Shown: piece after piece, positions 37,928-48,850 of the stretch | Layout: each line of letters opens with the position of its first letter | Numbering within the stretch: the first letter of the stretch is position 1 | Source: Selaginella tamariscina | Taxonomy: Eukaryota; Streptophyta; Lycopodiopsida; Selaginellales; Selaginellaceae | Reading direction: 5' to 3' | NCBI GenBank assembly: GCA_003024785.1 | Contig: PUQB01000948.1 | Location: forward strand, 1-64,000 | Length of the DNA: 64,000 nt | Notes under the pieces: generated by a model | Seen by the model: the letters and a program-made list of their open reading frames with translations, nothing else | The model's database searches: none | Told to the model about the DNA's origin: nothing | Made by a program: the position numbers and the translations under genes

Positions 37928-38956
37928 GGGCGGGATTAATCCCGCCCACGACTCCCTGAGAGGAACGTCGGCGGGATTAATCCCGCCGAGACTCTACCCC
38001 TTCGGAAGGAGTCGGCGGGATTAATCCCGCCGGACTCTACCCCTCGGAGAGAGTCCGGGATTAATCCCGCCGTCGACTCTACCCCATCGGAAAGAGTCGG
38101 CGGGATTAATCCCGCCGTCGACTCTACCCGGAAAGAGTCGGCGGGATTAATCCCGCCGCTTCCTCCGCGAGGAAGATCGGCGGGATTAATCCCGCGCCGA
38201 CTCTCCCATCGGAGAGAGTCGACGGGATTAATCCCCGTCGATTCTCCTCCCGTGAGAGTCGGCGGGATTAATCCCGCCGTCGGTACTTCCCTCGTCGGAG
38301 AGAGGGGGATTAATCCCGCGCCGGTACTTCCTCGTCGGAGAGAGGCGGCGGGATTAATCCCGCTGCGGACTCCCTCCAATGAGGAAGTACCTGCGGGATT
38401 AATCCCACTGCCGGATCTTCCTCGTCGGTGAGAGTCAGCGGGATTAATCCCGTTGCAAATCCCTCCACGAGGAAGAGGGGCGGGATTAATCCCACCCACA
38501 ACATTGATGACCGAGAATAGGCGGCGGGATTAATCCCGCCCACAACACTGACGACGGAGAATAGGCGGCGGGATTATCCCGCCCACAACTCTGACGACGG
38601 GGAATGCGGCGGGATTAATCCCGCTCACAACTCTCTCCGAAGTTATGATTTCAAAGAGATTCATGATGAATTCTGTCCATAAATATATTAAAAAAGAAAG
38701 TGGTGGCAAGATTAATCCCACCACCCCTTCTCTGCCTCCTAAATGGTTGGTGAGATTAATCCCGTATATACTCTTTCTATAAATTCAAGTAACTCTTTAT
38801 CAATTGAGAGAGTTATTGGTGGGATTAATCCCGCCGCTCTTTTTAAGAGGCGGAGAAGCATTGCCTGGACTAATTCTGCCATAGCTATCAAAGAGATGGT
38901 GGCGGGATTAATCCGCAAAGAGGCGAAAAAAAATGACCGGATTAATTTCGCCGCCC
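37928..38956. repeat. Palindrome array 1: about 22 units of GGCGGGATTAATCCCGCC
   Basis: I count about 22 copies of the 18-bp palindrome or close variants (GGCGGGATTAATCCCGCC), spaced mostly 40-60 bp. The left part is nearly perfect; the right part (38640-38956) is degraded. Spacers are partly symmetrical too: GACTC...GAGTC pairs flank many units, so each unit could form nested hairpins. The array is 140 bp upstream of the first visible exon of the DUF7869-type gene. Long open frames here (GINPA/GLIPP repeats on the minus strand) are by-products of the repeat. Confidence 0.95.
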
Positions 38957-41400
38957 CGGCTAACTGAGAATATTAAGTTAAAAGTATATTTAAATGGGAT
39001 AAATCCCTAACAGCATATATTGTAATCCTAATGCATTCCTAAATCCCTAAATTCTAAAATTTAAAGAGAGAATGTAAGAGAGTGAATCTTTATAAATATA
39101 TCTAAATTTGTTTATAATACTTGTAAAAAGCACTGAAAGTGCCGTGCTTTCCTATAACAATAGCGCACCCATTTAATATCGCTCCTGAGCTGATCATTAA
39201 GAAGAAAAAAAGAAAATCTGAAGAGTGAAAAATAAAGAAATGAAGAAACCCTTGCCGGAGAAAGAACCAGATCTGAATTTGAGTGGGAAATTAAATACAT
39301 TTTCAAATTTACATGTCAGACTGATAATACTTATGTCAGAAATTCAAAATTTTTGAAAACAAAAAAGAAAATTTAAAATGAGTTGAAACAAATAACCGAC
39401 AGTCTGACATATATACTCTCCAATTCTAATGAGTGTTTTAAAATTGCATTTAATGTCATTCAAGTGCTTCAAGCTATTTAATATTACGAAATTTTTGTAA
39501 TTATTTTACATTCTTAATATTCAAGTATATATTAAGTTTATATTATATATATATTAATATATATATATATATAATATATATATATACACTAATACAATTA
39601 AATAAATTGATATATTATTATATATCATTTAAAATATATTCATAGTTCTGTTTTATTATATTATTTTCTTAATATTCCAATATTAAACCTAATTATCATA
39701 ATTAATTAGTCTTATTCTTAATTATCTCAAGAATTATTTTACATTTGTATATATATGGCATTTTCTCAATTAATTTCTTATTATTTCAAGAATATTCCTA
39801 TAAACCTTATTATCAATATTTAAATTAATATATATTTATTAAAACTATATATGATATATATTAGATAAAATGATGTATTATTATGTATAATTTAAAAATA
39901 TATTCATAGTGTTATATTAATATCATTTTCTTAATTACTTGAGTAATTAATCTTCTTTATATTAATGCGATATTCTTTATTATTTTCTTATTATTCCAAG
40001 AATATTTCAATATTAAACATGATTATCATAATTAATTTAGTTAATTATCAGTACTTGATCTACATTTGTATATATTAATGGGATTTTCTCAATTAATTTC
40101 TTATTATTTCAAGAAATATTTTAATGTTAAACCTATTATCAATATTAAATTAAATTATATATTATTAAAACTATATATGGATAATATTAGAAATAAAATC
40201 ATATATTATGTATAATTTAAAATATGTTCATAGTGTGTTTATTAATTATATTATTTTCTTAATTATTCGATGTTTGTTTTGCACACATATATAAAACACA
40301 ATCATAAATTTATATATACACGTGCACACGCATTAGAAGCACTTACAGAGACACATATGCACACACATGCCACATTGCCCTAAACCAAACTTGAGAAATT
40401 ATATTATTGCTTATTTATTGAAAAACATCATGTTCAACGCATGTATGATCTATATGTACTCAGTTTGTGTGTACGTAACACATTGAATTTACACATGTAA
40501 TATATATGTATGTTGTGTGTATACACGTGTGTATGTATATGTGTACTAATATATGCAATGTGTACGATTTTCATTTGTTAACACTCTATCTCTTCTGTCA
40601 TACATACACAGTGTCACCATGCATAATCCCTTCTCTCATACATACACACCATGCATGATCATGATCATAATATGTAGCCTGTCTCTTCTTTCATACATAC
40701 ACAGCCGCATGATCCATAATATGTACTGATGTTACAATATTATGTAATATGTATAATGTATATCTGTGTATAACATTCACTCATCTCATACATAAAACAC
40801 CATGCATGATCCATCCTAACCCTAAACCCTAAACCCTATGTAACACATTAAATTTACACATTAATATGTATGTATGTTTATGTGTATACACGTGTGTATG
40901 TATATGTGTGTACTAATATATGCAATGTGTATGAATTTAATTTGTTAACACTCTTTCTCTTTTCTCATACATACACACCATGCTATGCATGCATATGATT
41001 ACCTCAAACATACACACCATGTGCCATAATATGATGCACTCATCTCTCATACATACACACCATGCATGATCCTGTACTCTGTTTCTTTAATATTAATATG
41101 TACTAATATGTATGTATGTCTATGTATATAATACTATGTGTGTATATATGTATCACTGCACGTAAAACTTTAACACTCTCATGGACACACACGTGTTAAA
41201 CCCTTGCATGATTTTTATTTTTGGGGTGTATGTGATACACCCACGCACACGCACACGTTGATAATATAATGAAAGAATATTCATTTAGGGCGAATCTATA
41301 GTTTATTCTTTTTAGGGTTTAAGTATATTCTTAAAAGGAATATTCAATTAGGGTTAATATATATTCTATTCCTTTTAGGATTTTGGTATATTCCTAGGGT
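38957..41400. other. AT-rich region between the two palindrome arrays
   Basis: No gene recognised. 39500-40280 is very AT-rich with TA runs and repeated TTATTTTCTTAATTAT-like words. 40300-41150 has repeated CTCATACATACACACCATGCATGATC units. A possible shared promoter region for the two divergent genes lies here (inference). Confidence 0.45.
40817..40838. repeat. Short interstitial plant telomere repeat
   Basis: TAACCCTAAACCCTAAACCC holds about three units of the plant telomere repeat CCCTAAA. It is too short to be a telomere. Telo-box motifs of this type also occur in plant promoters. Confidence 0.8.
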
Positions 41401-41461
41401 TTCAAGAAGTAAGGTGGCAAAGGCGACGGCTGTGAAATCTCCTTTTCTCTTTCACACATAG
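41401..41461 (+). promoter_or_regulatory. Possible 5' UTR exon of the ParB/methyltransferase-like gene
   Basis: After two AGGGTTTA/AGGGTTAA boxes and ATTCCTTTTAGG repeats, the sequence becomes exon-like, with a donor CATAG/GTGAGA at 41461. The next good acceptor in that direction is at 43434, directly before the coding exon. If real, the first intron would contain palindrome array 2. No transcript evidence. Confidence 0.3.
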
Positions 41462-41598
41462 GTGAGATCTCTCTCTCTCTCACACGCACACTCTTGAGTT
41501 TATTTATTTATTTTTATTCACATATATATTTATATGTGTGTGTATCTTAATAATATAATTTAGATCTCTATCTCTCACACACACACGCACACTCGTAT

Positions 41599-41633
<35 letters not shown>

Positions 41634-41786
41634 ACACATATATATATATATATATCTGTGTGTGTTTGTGTTTGTGTATCTGTATAATTATATTAATTTA
41701 TTAATTTTATCTTTGCACACGCACGCACACTCCTGTATAATTCTATTTCTCGCACACCTCTATAGTACATACACACACACACACAC

Positions 41787-41818
<32 letters not shown>

Positions 41819-42193
41819 ATTTATATAATTTTATTGATTTGTTAATTGTATCTCTCGCACACACACGCACACTCCTGTATATTATATATGTGTGTGTGTG
41901 TGTTTGTTTATCTGTATGATTTTATTTGTTTCACACGCATACACACGATATACATATACACATATATATATATACCTATGTACATATATACATACATATA
42001 TTATATGTATCAGTATCTGTATAATTTTATTTATTTATCTATCTCTCGCACACACCCGCACACTCCTGTATATACATAGACATATACATATGTGTGTGTG
42101 TATTAGTATAATTTTATCTAATTTGTCTATCTCTGGCACACACATGCACTCTCCTACACACACATATACATATATATATATATGTGTGTGTGT

Positions 42194-42228
<35 letters not shown>
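41462..42228. repeat. Dense CA/TG/TA microsatellites
   Basis: Repeated blocks of ACACACAC, TATATA and GTGTGTGT, together with four or more copies of a TCTCGCACACACACGCACACTCCTGTAT-like phrase, here split by variants. Open frames in this stretch are microsatellite artefacts. Confidence 0.85.
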
Positions 42229-43133
42229 TGGCGGGATTAATCCTGCTGCTATATGGTTATCCCCTCGACAACAGGATTAATCTTGCGTTATATGGTTAGA
42301 CCCTCGGCGGCGGGATTAATCCCGCCGCCCTTCAAGCAGGCTATTCGGTTAGCCTCATGAGCGGCGGGATTAATCTCGCCGCCATTTCAGGCAGGTTATT
42401 TGGTTAGCCTCATGAGCAGCGGGATTAATCCAACCGTCCATAAGGCTAATCGAAGAGCGGCAGGATTAATCCCGCCACCTACGCATGCCTTTGCAGAATC
42501 CGGCTGGATTTATCTCATTGCCATTGGCCTGTCTGAAGGCCTAGGCGGCGGGATTAATCCCGCCGGATTTCGCACAGGGCATTGGCGTCCGGCTGATTAA
42601 TCCCGCCGCATAGCATGCCCTGTGCGGAATCGGGCGGGATTTATCCCGCCCAAAGGCCTGCCTGAAGGGCCTAGGCGGTGGATTAATCCCGCCCGATTTC
42701 GCACAGGGCATTGGCGTCCGGCGGGATTAATCCCGCCGCATAGACCCGAGTGAAGGCCTGGGGGGGATTAATCCCGCCGAGCCTTCAATGCCTGTTGGAG
42801 GATGAATCCCGCCACCCTTCCTTTTTTCTCCATTGGTGAGTCGGACCAATCCCAAACGTTTCTGTCTGAGACGTAGAAGGTTTACAACATACCAATGGAG
42901 AGACTGGGAAGGGTGGCGAGATTCATTTCAACATCCCTTACATGGTAATCCCGCCGCCTTTCTGGAGTCACTGAAGGGGTGTGCCAAATAAATCCTGCCA
43001 AGTTCTCTCTGAGACCGAGAAGGGTGGCAGATTAATTCCGCACTCCCGTTCAAGGCCTCCAGAAAGGTGGCGAGATTAATCCCGCCCACTCTTTCAGGAG
43101 GCATTGAAGGGGTGGCGAGATTAATCCCGCCGC
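42229..43133. repeat. Palindrome array 2: about 20 units of GGCGGGATTAATCCCGCC
   Basis: About 20 copies of the same palindrome, more divergent than array 1 (for example GGCGAGATTAATCCCGCC). Spacers are 25-50 bp and also contain inverted pairs such as TTCGCACAGGGCATT and GCATGCCCTGTGCGGAAT. The array ends 302 bp before the first coding exon of the ParB/methyltransferase-like gene. Confidence 0.95.
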
Positions 43134-43245
43134 ACCTTCCATGTGAATATATATGTGTATTAGTATATATAAGTTGCATATCTCATTTTATTTACTTTTA
43201 TCATCTTATCATAATATTTCGAGTAAAAGCTAGGAATCTATGTAA

Positions 43246-43332
43246 AACTGTCCAGAGCTCACATTTGTGGTGGTTCTAAAACGAAATGTTATCTTTCTTT
43301 TGCACTAGCACAAATGTGAGCTTTGGACAGTT
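43246..43332. repeat. Inverted repeat with 24-bp arms
   Basis: Left arm 43246-43269 and right arm 43309-43332 are reverse complements except for one position. Core of the arms: AGCTCACATTTGTG and CACAAATGTGAGCT. The loop is 39 nt. As RNA it would form an almost perfect hairpin. It sits between array 2 and the coding exon at 43435. Confidence 0.85.
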
Positions 43333-43434
43333 AATTCCGTCCACTTCTCTCTGTGTATTATTTTTGTATATTCGGGTTTATACAAGTGTGTGTGCGTTTT
43401 TATATGATTTTATTCATAGTGTATTATTTTGCAG

Positions 43435-46400
43435 AAGGACGATTTATTAAACAAGGAGATCGAGTCATTAGTATGGAGTCGTCGTCAAATTCTGGGTAAG
43501 AATTAAAATAAAATCTGTTATACTCGGATATGTGTTTGAACTAATCATTTTTGTATTCAGATGTGGAATTGAGGTGACATTAAGAGAGAGCAGGAGAAGA
43601 GATGGGCAGGGGGATTCTGGAATCAACTTGGCCATATTTCAAACTAAACGGGAAGCGCATTGGAACAACCATGGTTGCTGTCAAACTAACCTCTGTCACA
43701 TCGCATGGACAAGCAAAACAATGGAAAGTGGGTGTGCTAGTCAAGCATCCGAAAGCATGCTGTGAACCCAGATTGAACGATGCTCGACACATATGCCTTG
43801 TTCCATCCAATGTCACGTTCTCGGATCCAGAGGTCGCCAGTTACAACATTAATTTCGGGTGGTTTGTCGACTTGTGGATAATGACGTTCACGTGTTCACT
43901 AATGATGTTGACCGTGGAGTTCTTCTTCAACTCAACGAAAGCCCATCTATGGAGGGGATCCAACTGGATGTCTACTTCGAAGATCTTCAGACTCATCGAG
44001 TAGGTGTATTCTCAGCAGAGATTGCTTCACAATACAGAAAATCACAAGTGGAGCAATCGTCCCTCTTCACATTGAAGAAGAACACAGCGACATCATAAGG
44101 GAGATTGAGAGGGTGGCTTGGTCTCAGGTTCTTTACAGATCACGTTCAATTTGCTTAGAAAATTTCGGGAGCTGGAAGAGTGTGCCGAGAACATTAGAAC
44201 AGCATCAATCGGGGATCACACATGTTGATTCGGATCGTAGAAGAAAATCATCGATCGTTTTGTCAGCTGCACCTGTGGCATCCATGCTGCAATAAGCCAA
44301 GGAAATGATGTTGGATGATAGGATTTACGAGTGTAGGGTTAAGTATTGCAGCGTCAACCCAAACTTCAATTACAGGCCACTCAACAGGAACGTGTAGCTG
44401 AGCTCATGGAGAAGATGAAGGACGACAATTCTTACACCGTTCCACATAATGCTGTTTTGTGTCATACTACGAGAAGAAACAAAGGCGCTGACAAAGTGTG
44501 GATCACAACACCGAACAAATGAGGAAGGTTCAGACGGAGAATAGAAAATCAAAGTACTACATCATTAGTGGCCAGCACACAATAACGGCAGCCCAACGAC
44601 TTCTCGACGAACACAACAAAGGAACGATGGCAACAAAACTTTCCGAGCATACCCGTGAGAAGCTGACGAAAAGATCGGCGTTTTTAGCAAGGAATCTCAC
44701 AATCGAGCAGTACCATAAGTTATCGCGGAATGGGACGCTGCAGACACCAACCACTACAACAGCAAAATATGGGAGAAGTTCAAACACACGCGAGCCGTGT
44801 GGGAATCTCTTCAGCGACCACAAAGAGCTACCGCAGGGAATACACAATCTGCGGACTACCGGGTAAGCAAATTGTTTGGGCGGGATTTATCTCGCCGGTA
44901 TATTAATCTGTCTTTTTTCAGAGAGTTGAAGAAATTGTAGCAGTTGATTTTGCCCAGGTGGGCGGGAAGGAAACATCCTTTTTGATGATGTTGATTTCTT
45001 GTCCCGAGGATAGGATCTTTGCCAAATGGTTGGGGATTATGGAATCCTTTGCAAAAGGAACACTGAAAAGAAGCAGACAAGTGAAGAGAAGTCTGCAAAG
45101 AAACCCAGTAAGACGCCGAAGGCTAAGTCTGTTCAATCTATAAAGGATGTAGACAACGATTTCAAGCTCACATGGTTGAAGCCTTTAAATGGAACAACGA
45201 TGGAGGAGATGGAAGTCTTGGCTGATTTGGTGATTGATGGCAAATTACAGATTAACAACAGCAGCCCACCTCTCCTTTTCATCTCAAGGCAATGGAGTTG
45301 AAGACGGTCAGGCACTTCAAGGAGTGGTTGGGAATACACTGCCACAAACTGGGTTGGACCTCGGCTTCAACATACGAAGAGGTCAGCAAATATTTGCATG
45401 TGACAAACGATGATATGCTTGTCGAATGGGTGAATCAATCGGAAGATCTGGGCAAGAATCTATTGCACGCCAACGCCAAAAGGAGAACATTGCGATGACG
45501 CCTTCTCTTATGGCAGTCCTTCAGCAGCGGAGAACCGAGTTGAACCTTATAAAGGAGGATGCTACGAATCACGACAAGCCCTACAGATGTTTGTTGTTGG
45601 ATTCGGAGACTTTATGGGGTACCATCACTGCTTGTAGGAAACCGTTTCAATTGTTCGTGATGGATCGGCGGGTGTCAAAAAATCCTTCGACAGACAGGAC
45701 ATAGAGGATTTGGTGGAGAAACTTAGCCGTGCAAGCATGTACAAAGAAGGTATTTATTATTGAATTCATACTTGCACTCTTGACTGATATCTACGTTTTC
45801 AGGTATTTATTTCTTGATTCTTGCTCATGTCACCGATACCTTTGCCTTCCCTTCCAAGAGGAATAAACATCGTTGGACAGGATTTTATATGAATGATGCT
45901 GATCCGAAGTGCATTGATGTTGTTCACTTGGTTGTTAGGAATGCGCCAAACAATTTCAAACTTCCAAATGACTGGCCAGGCATCTGTTTGCACTCCAACG
46001 GCCCTGAACCTCCATCCGATACACCGATAGCTGAGAGTGACGTATTCGGCAATGTACGTTATCCAAACATTACAAGTCAAGCGGCACGGAGCATCGTCAA
46101 CTTGATCAGGGGTCCTCACAGTGATGCGTGGGTTTTTGACTACTGCACTAGGGGGTCCGTCTTGAAGGAGTGTTACCTTCGGGATACATGTGTGTTTGCC
46201 GTTGAAAAGGATAAGACCATGGTTGAGGACCTGAACAAGTGGATAGAGAGGTTCTCAACTGATACCCCAACAAACCATAAGGAGTATTTGAGAAAGTTCC
46301 CTCCGATAAGTGCGATAGCTCTGAAGACGAATCTGGTTCAATGTCGGAGTCTGAGGACGAACTTCAATCAGATATTAGACCGGAAGTTATCTCGAGGAGT

Positions 46401-46443
46401 ACAGAACATTCACACACTCCATTACCCATGGAAACATCAATAG
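43435..46443 (+). pseudogene. ParB-like and methyltransferase-like protein, decayed
   Basis: Follows an acceptor at 43434; introns at about 43496-43560, 44863-44921 and 45751-45802. Recognisable parts in order: an N-terminal domain with CCEPRLNDARHICLVPSN; a ParB-like region (about 44340-44620) with NFNYRPLNRN, AELMEKMKDDNSYTVPHNA and YYIISGQHTITAAQRLL; a middle region with HFKEWLGIHCHKLGWTSAST; and a C-terminal part (45803-46443) with DAWVFDYCTRGSVLKECYL and TCVFAVEKDKTMVEDLNKW, resembling SAM-binding motif I and the following acidic strand of DNA methyltransferases. Several stops and frameshifts (near 43860, 44240-44400 and 45100-45500) inactivate it, but the last 209-residue frame is open. 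AATAAA follows at 46609. ParB and methyltransferase assignments are inference from motif shape. Confidence 0.55.
44879..44899. repeat. Single palindrome unit inside an intron
   Basis: GGCGGGATTTATCTCGCCGG is a variant of the array unit, within the intron after a GGTAAGC donor of the ParB/methyltransferase-like gene and away from either array. Confidence 0.7.
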
Positions 46444-46765
46444 AAGATAGAAGATCTTGAACCATCTCACAAGCGGCTTAGACCTTCTTCGCCTCACTCA
46501 GAAGGTAATAGCGAAGAAGAATTGTTAATGAGTTCTTAGAGTGACGAATAGTTGTAAATGAGTGTAACATAAGGCATTTTTGTATATTTCGTTTATATTT
46601 GTACAGAAAATAAATTCTCAAGGATTAATGAAGCTTTTAGTTCAAACATGGGTCACACATTAACAAGGTAAATAATATACCTTGATAATTTTAAGGTCAG
46701 CTAATTATCATTTTGCAGATGTAATGAAAACAGTTGAGAACATGGATTTTCACATTGCCATGAGG

Positions 46766-47278
46766 TTTCAAGCCACAATCCAGGAAATATGAAGTGAGCA
46801 GGATTCCAAAGTAGGAAGGCTGACTCAGGAGCAGGATAGGAAACAAGACAGGAACTAGGAATCAGGAGCAAGACAAGCGCAGGACAGGATCCAGGAATAG
46901 GACAGGAACAGGATGGATCTAGGAGCAGATAGGAACAGACAGGATCCAGAGCAGATAGACAGGACAGAGGAGGAGACAAGAGCAAGACAAGAACAAGACA
47001 AGAAAGAACAAGAATGATCGTAGAATGACTGGTGTTGATAGTAACTGATTGTACAACAATTAGGTCGGAGCTTTTATGCTCACAACTCCAAGCTAATCTA
47101 GTCATGAGTCTAATCTAGTCATGAGCTAAGAATAGTGTCCCTTATCCTCTAGGCATATCCTGTAGCATATCCTATAGGTATATCCTGTAGGAATATCCTG
47201 TAACCCGTATCCTGTATCCGAAATCCTGCATCCTGTATCCTGTATCCGGAATCCTGTATCCTGTATCGGGTTGTGACA
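46766..47278 (-). repeat. 3' LTR of the gypsy element
   Basis: Starts TTTCAAGCCACAATCCAGG (first bases diverged from TGTCAAG) and ends GGGTTGTGACA. Contains the CAGGA-type minisatellite, GTTGATAGTAACTGATTGTA and repeated TATCCTGTAGG/CCTGTATCC units. Confidence 0.9.
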
Positions 47279-47280
47279 GC

Positions 47281-48850
47281 ACCTCCTCCCTAAGGACGAG
47301 TTCCACGAGTCTTAGGACCTGGTTTAGCAGGATAATGCCGATGGAAGGCAGCAACTTTGGAAGAAGCATGGAGTAAGTTGGATGCAGGTTCCCAAGTGCG
47401 ATCGGTAGGCAAATAACCTTTCCAATCCACCAAGTATTGAAGTTGGCGGCGATGAAGACGAGAATCAAGGATGGCTGCAACTTCGTACTCAGGTTCACCA
47501 GCAATGACCACAGGAGGGGAGGAGAAGAAGCACGACCAGGAAGAGAAGAAGGATGATACGGCTCCAACAAGGAGGTGTGAAACACAGGATGAAGTTTCAC
47601 CGTGGATGGTAACTCGAGTCGGAAAGCTACAGGATTTACCTCCGCCACGATCCTGTAAGGGCCCAATCGTTGAAAATCCAACTTAGAAGAAGGCCTGTTG
47701 GTGCGAATGTGTCGACGAAGAAGCCACACGAGATCACCAACTTGTATGCAGGTGCCGGCTGACGGTGGCATCAGCATGATGCTTGTACCGTTCCTGTGCC
47801 TGCTGAAGATGAACCCGGAGATCATCCTGTACCTGACGAATGCTGGAGACGATCCTGTACTGCAGGAGCGGAAGAAGGAGAAGCAGGAGAGCAAAGAAGC
47901 AAAAACGTGGATGGTGGCCTGTAAGAGCAAAGAAAGGTGTCTGGCCTGTAGATGCGTGAATGGAGTTGTTGTAGGCAAACTCCGCCATAGGAAGAAGGTC
48001 CAACCAATTATCCTGTTGGTAACTGATGAAGCAGCGAAGATATTGCTCCAAGGTCTGAATTGTGCGTTCTGACTGCCCATCAGTTTGCGGGTGATATCCT
48101 GAAGAAAGATCCGCTTTAACCTGTAGACTCCGAAGAAGCTCTCGCCAAAACTTGGACATGAATTGTGGACCTCGATCGGAAACAATGCTCTCAGGAAGAC
48201 CATGATGTCGGAACACCTCACGGATCACCAACTCGCAGTTGTCTGACCTGTAGCTGTCTTGTTGCAGGGTAGGAAATGAGCCTGCTTGGTGAAACGGTCA
48301 AACCACAAGAACTGCATCGAATCCACGAGAAGGAGGAAGATCTGTGAGGAAATCCATAGAAATGGATCTCCAAGGAGCAGAAGGAACAGGAAGAGGACGA
48401 AGAAGACCAGAGGGTGCATGACGAGGCATCTTCGACCTGTTGCAGGTGTCACAACTCCGTACAAACCTTTCCACAAAACCTCGCAACCCAGGCCACCAAT
48501 AGTTGCGAGTCACCAACTCAACTGTCTTGGCCACACCAAAATGTCCTGTAGCCGGGGTATCATGACAATCCTGTACCACACGAGTCCTGCAAACACCAAC
48601 AGGAACGTACAGGAGACCTTCCCGGTACAGGAGTCCATCCTGTATGGTGAACAGGTTGTAGTCTGGACGGGAACTGGAGGAAGAGGAACTTGCAACGTCA
48701 GGATGAATGTGTGAGAACACATTCTTTGCCAAGTCGTCTGTAGCCAACTGCGAACGGACGTCCTGTAGGAGTGTTGAATTTGCTGGAGCCTGATGAACCT
48801 GCAGTGCCGCAAGCCGGAATCGATCAGGACCCAACAACACTTGCCTTTGA
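47281..48850 (-). pseudogene. Gypsy integrase and chromodomain region
   Basis: Minus-strand integrase with the HHCC-type start ([19 protein letters not shown], then CDTCNRSKMPRHAPSG), catalytic core with DFLTDLPP, VSDRGPQFMSKFWREL and HPQTDGQSERTIQTLEQYLR, and a GPF/Y-like part (QRLGPYRIVAEVNPVAFRLE). It ends in a chromodomain, 47511-47300, with [20 protein letters not shown] and [20 protein letters not shown], a module that targets insertion to modified histones. The core is split over two frames near 48230 and again near 47860. Confidence 0.9.

Noticed and set aside
37936..38499. 187-residue minus-strand frame with GINPA/GLIPP repeats
   Set aside because: It is a by-product of the palindrome array: GGATTAATCC has two open frames of three, and the unit phase changes along the array. 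No start context or homologous protein family is apparent.
37928..38956. CRISPR-like appearance (repeats with variable spacers)
   Set aside because: The DNA is plant nuclear, the repeats are short perfect palindromes with irregular spacing, spacers are partly symmetrical and there are no cas genes.
40817..40838. Telomere or chromosome end
   Set aside because: Only about three CCCTAAA units with ordinary sequence and genes on both sides.
47172..48221. 349-residue minus-strand frame as a single gene
   Set aside because: It mixes out-of-frame and in-frame parts of the gypsy integrase; the true domains change frame around it.
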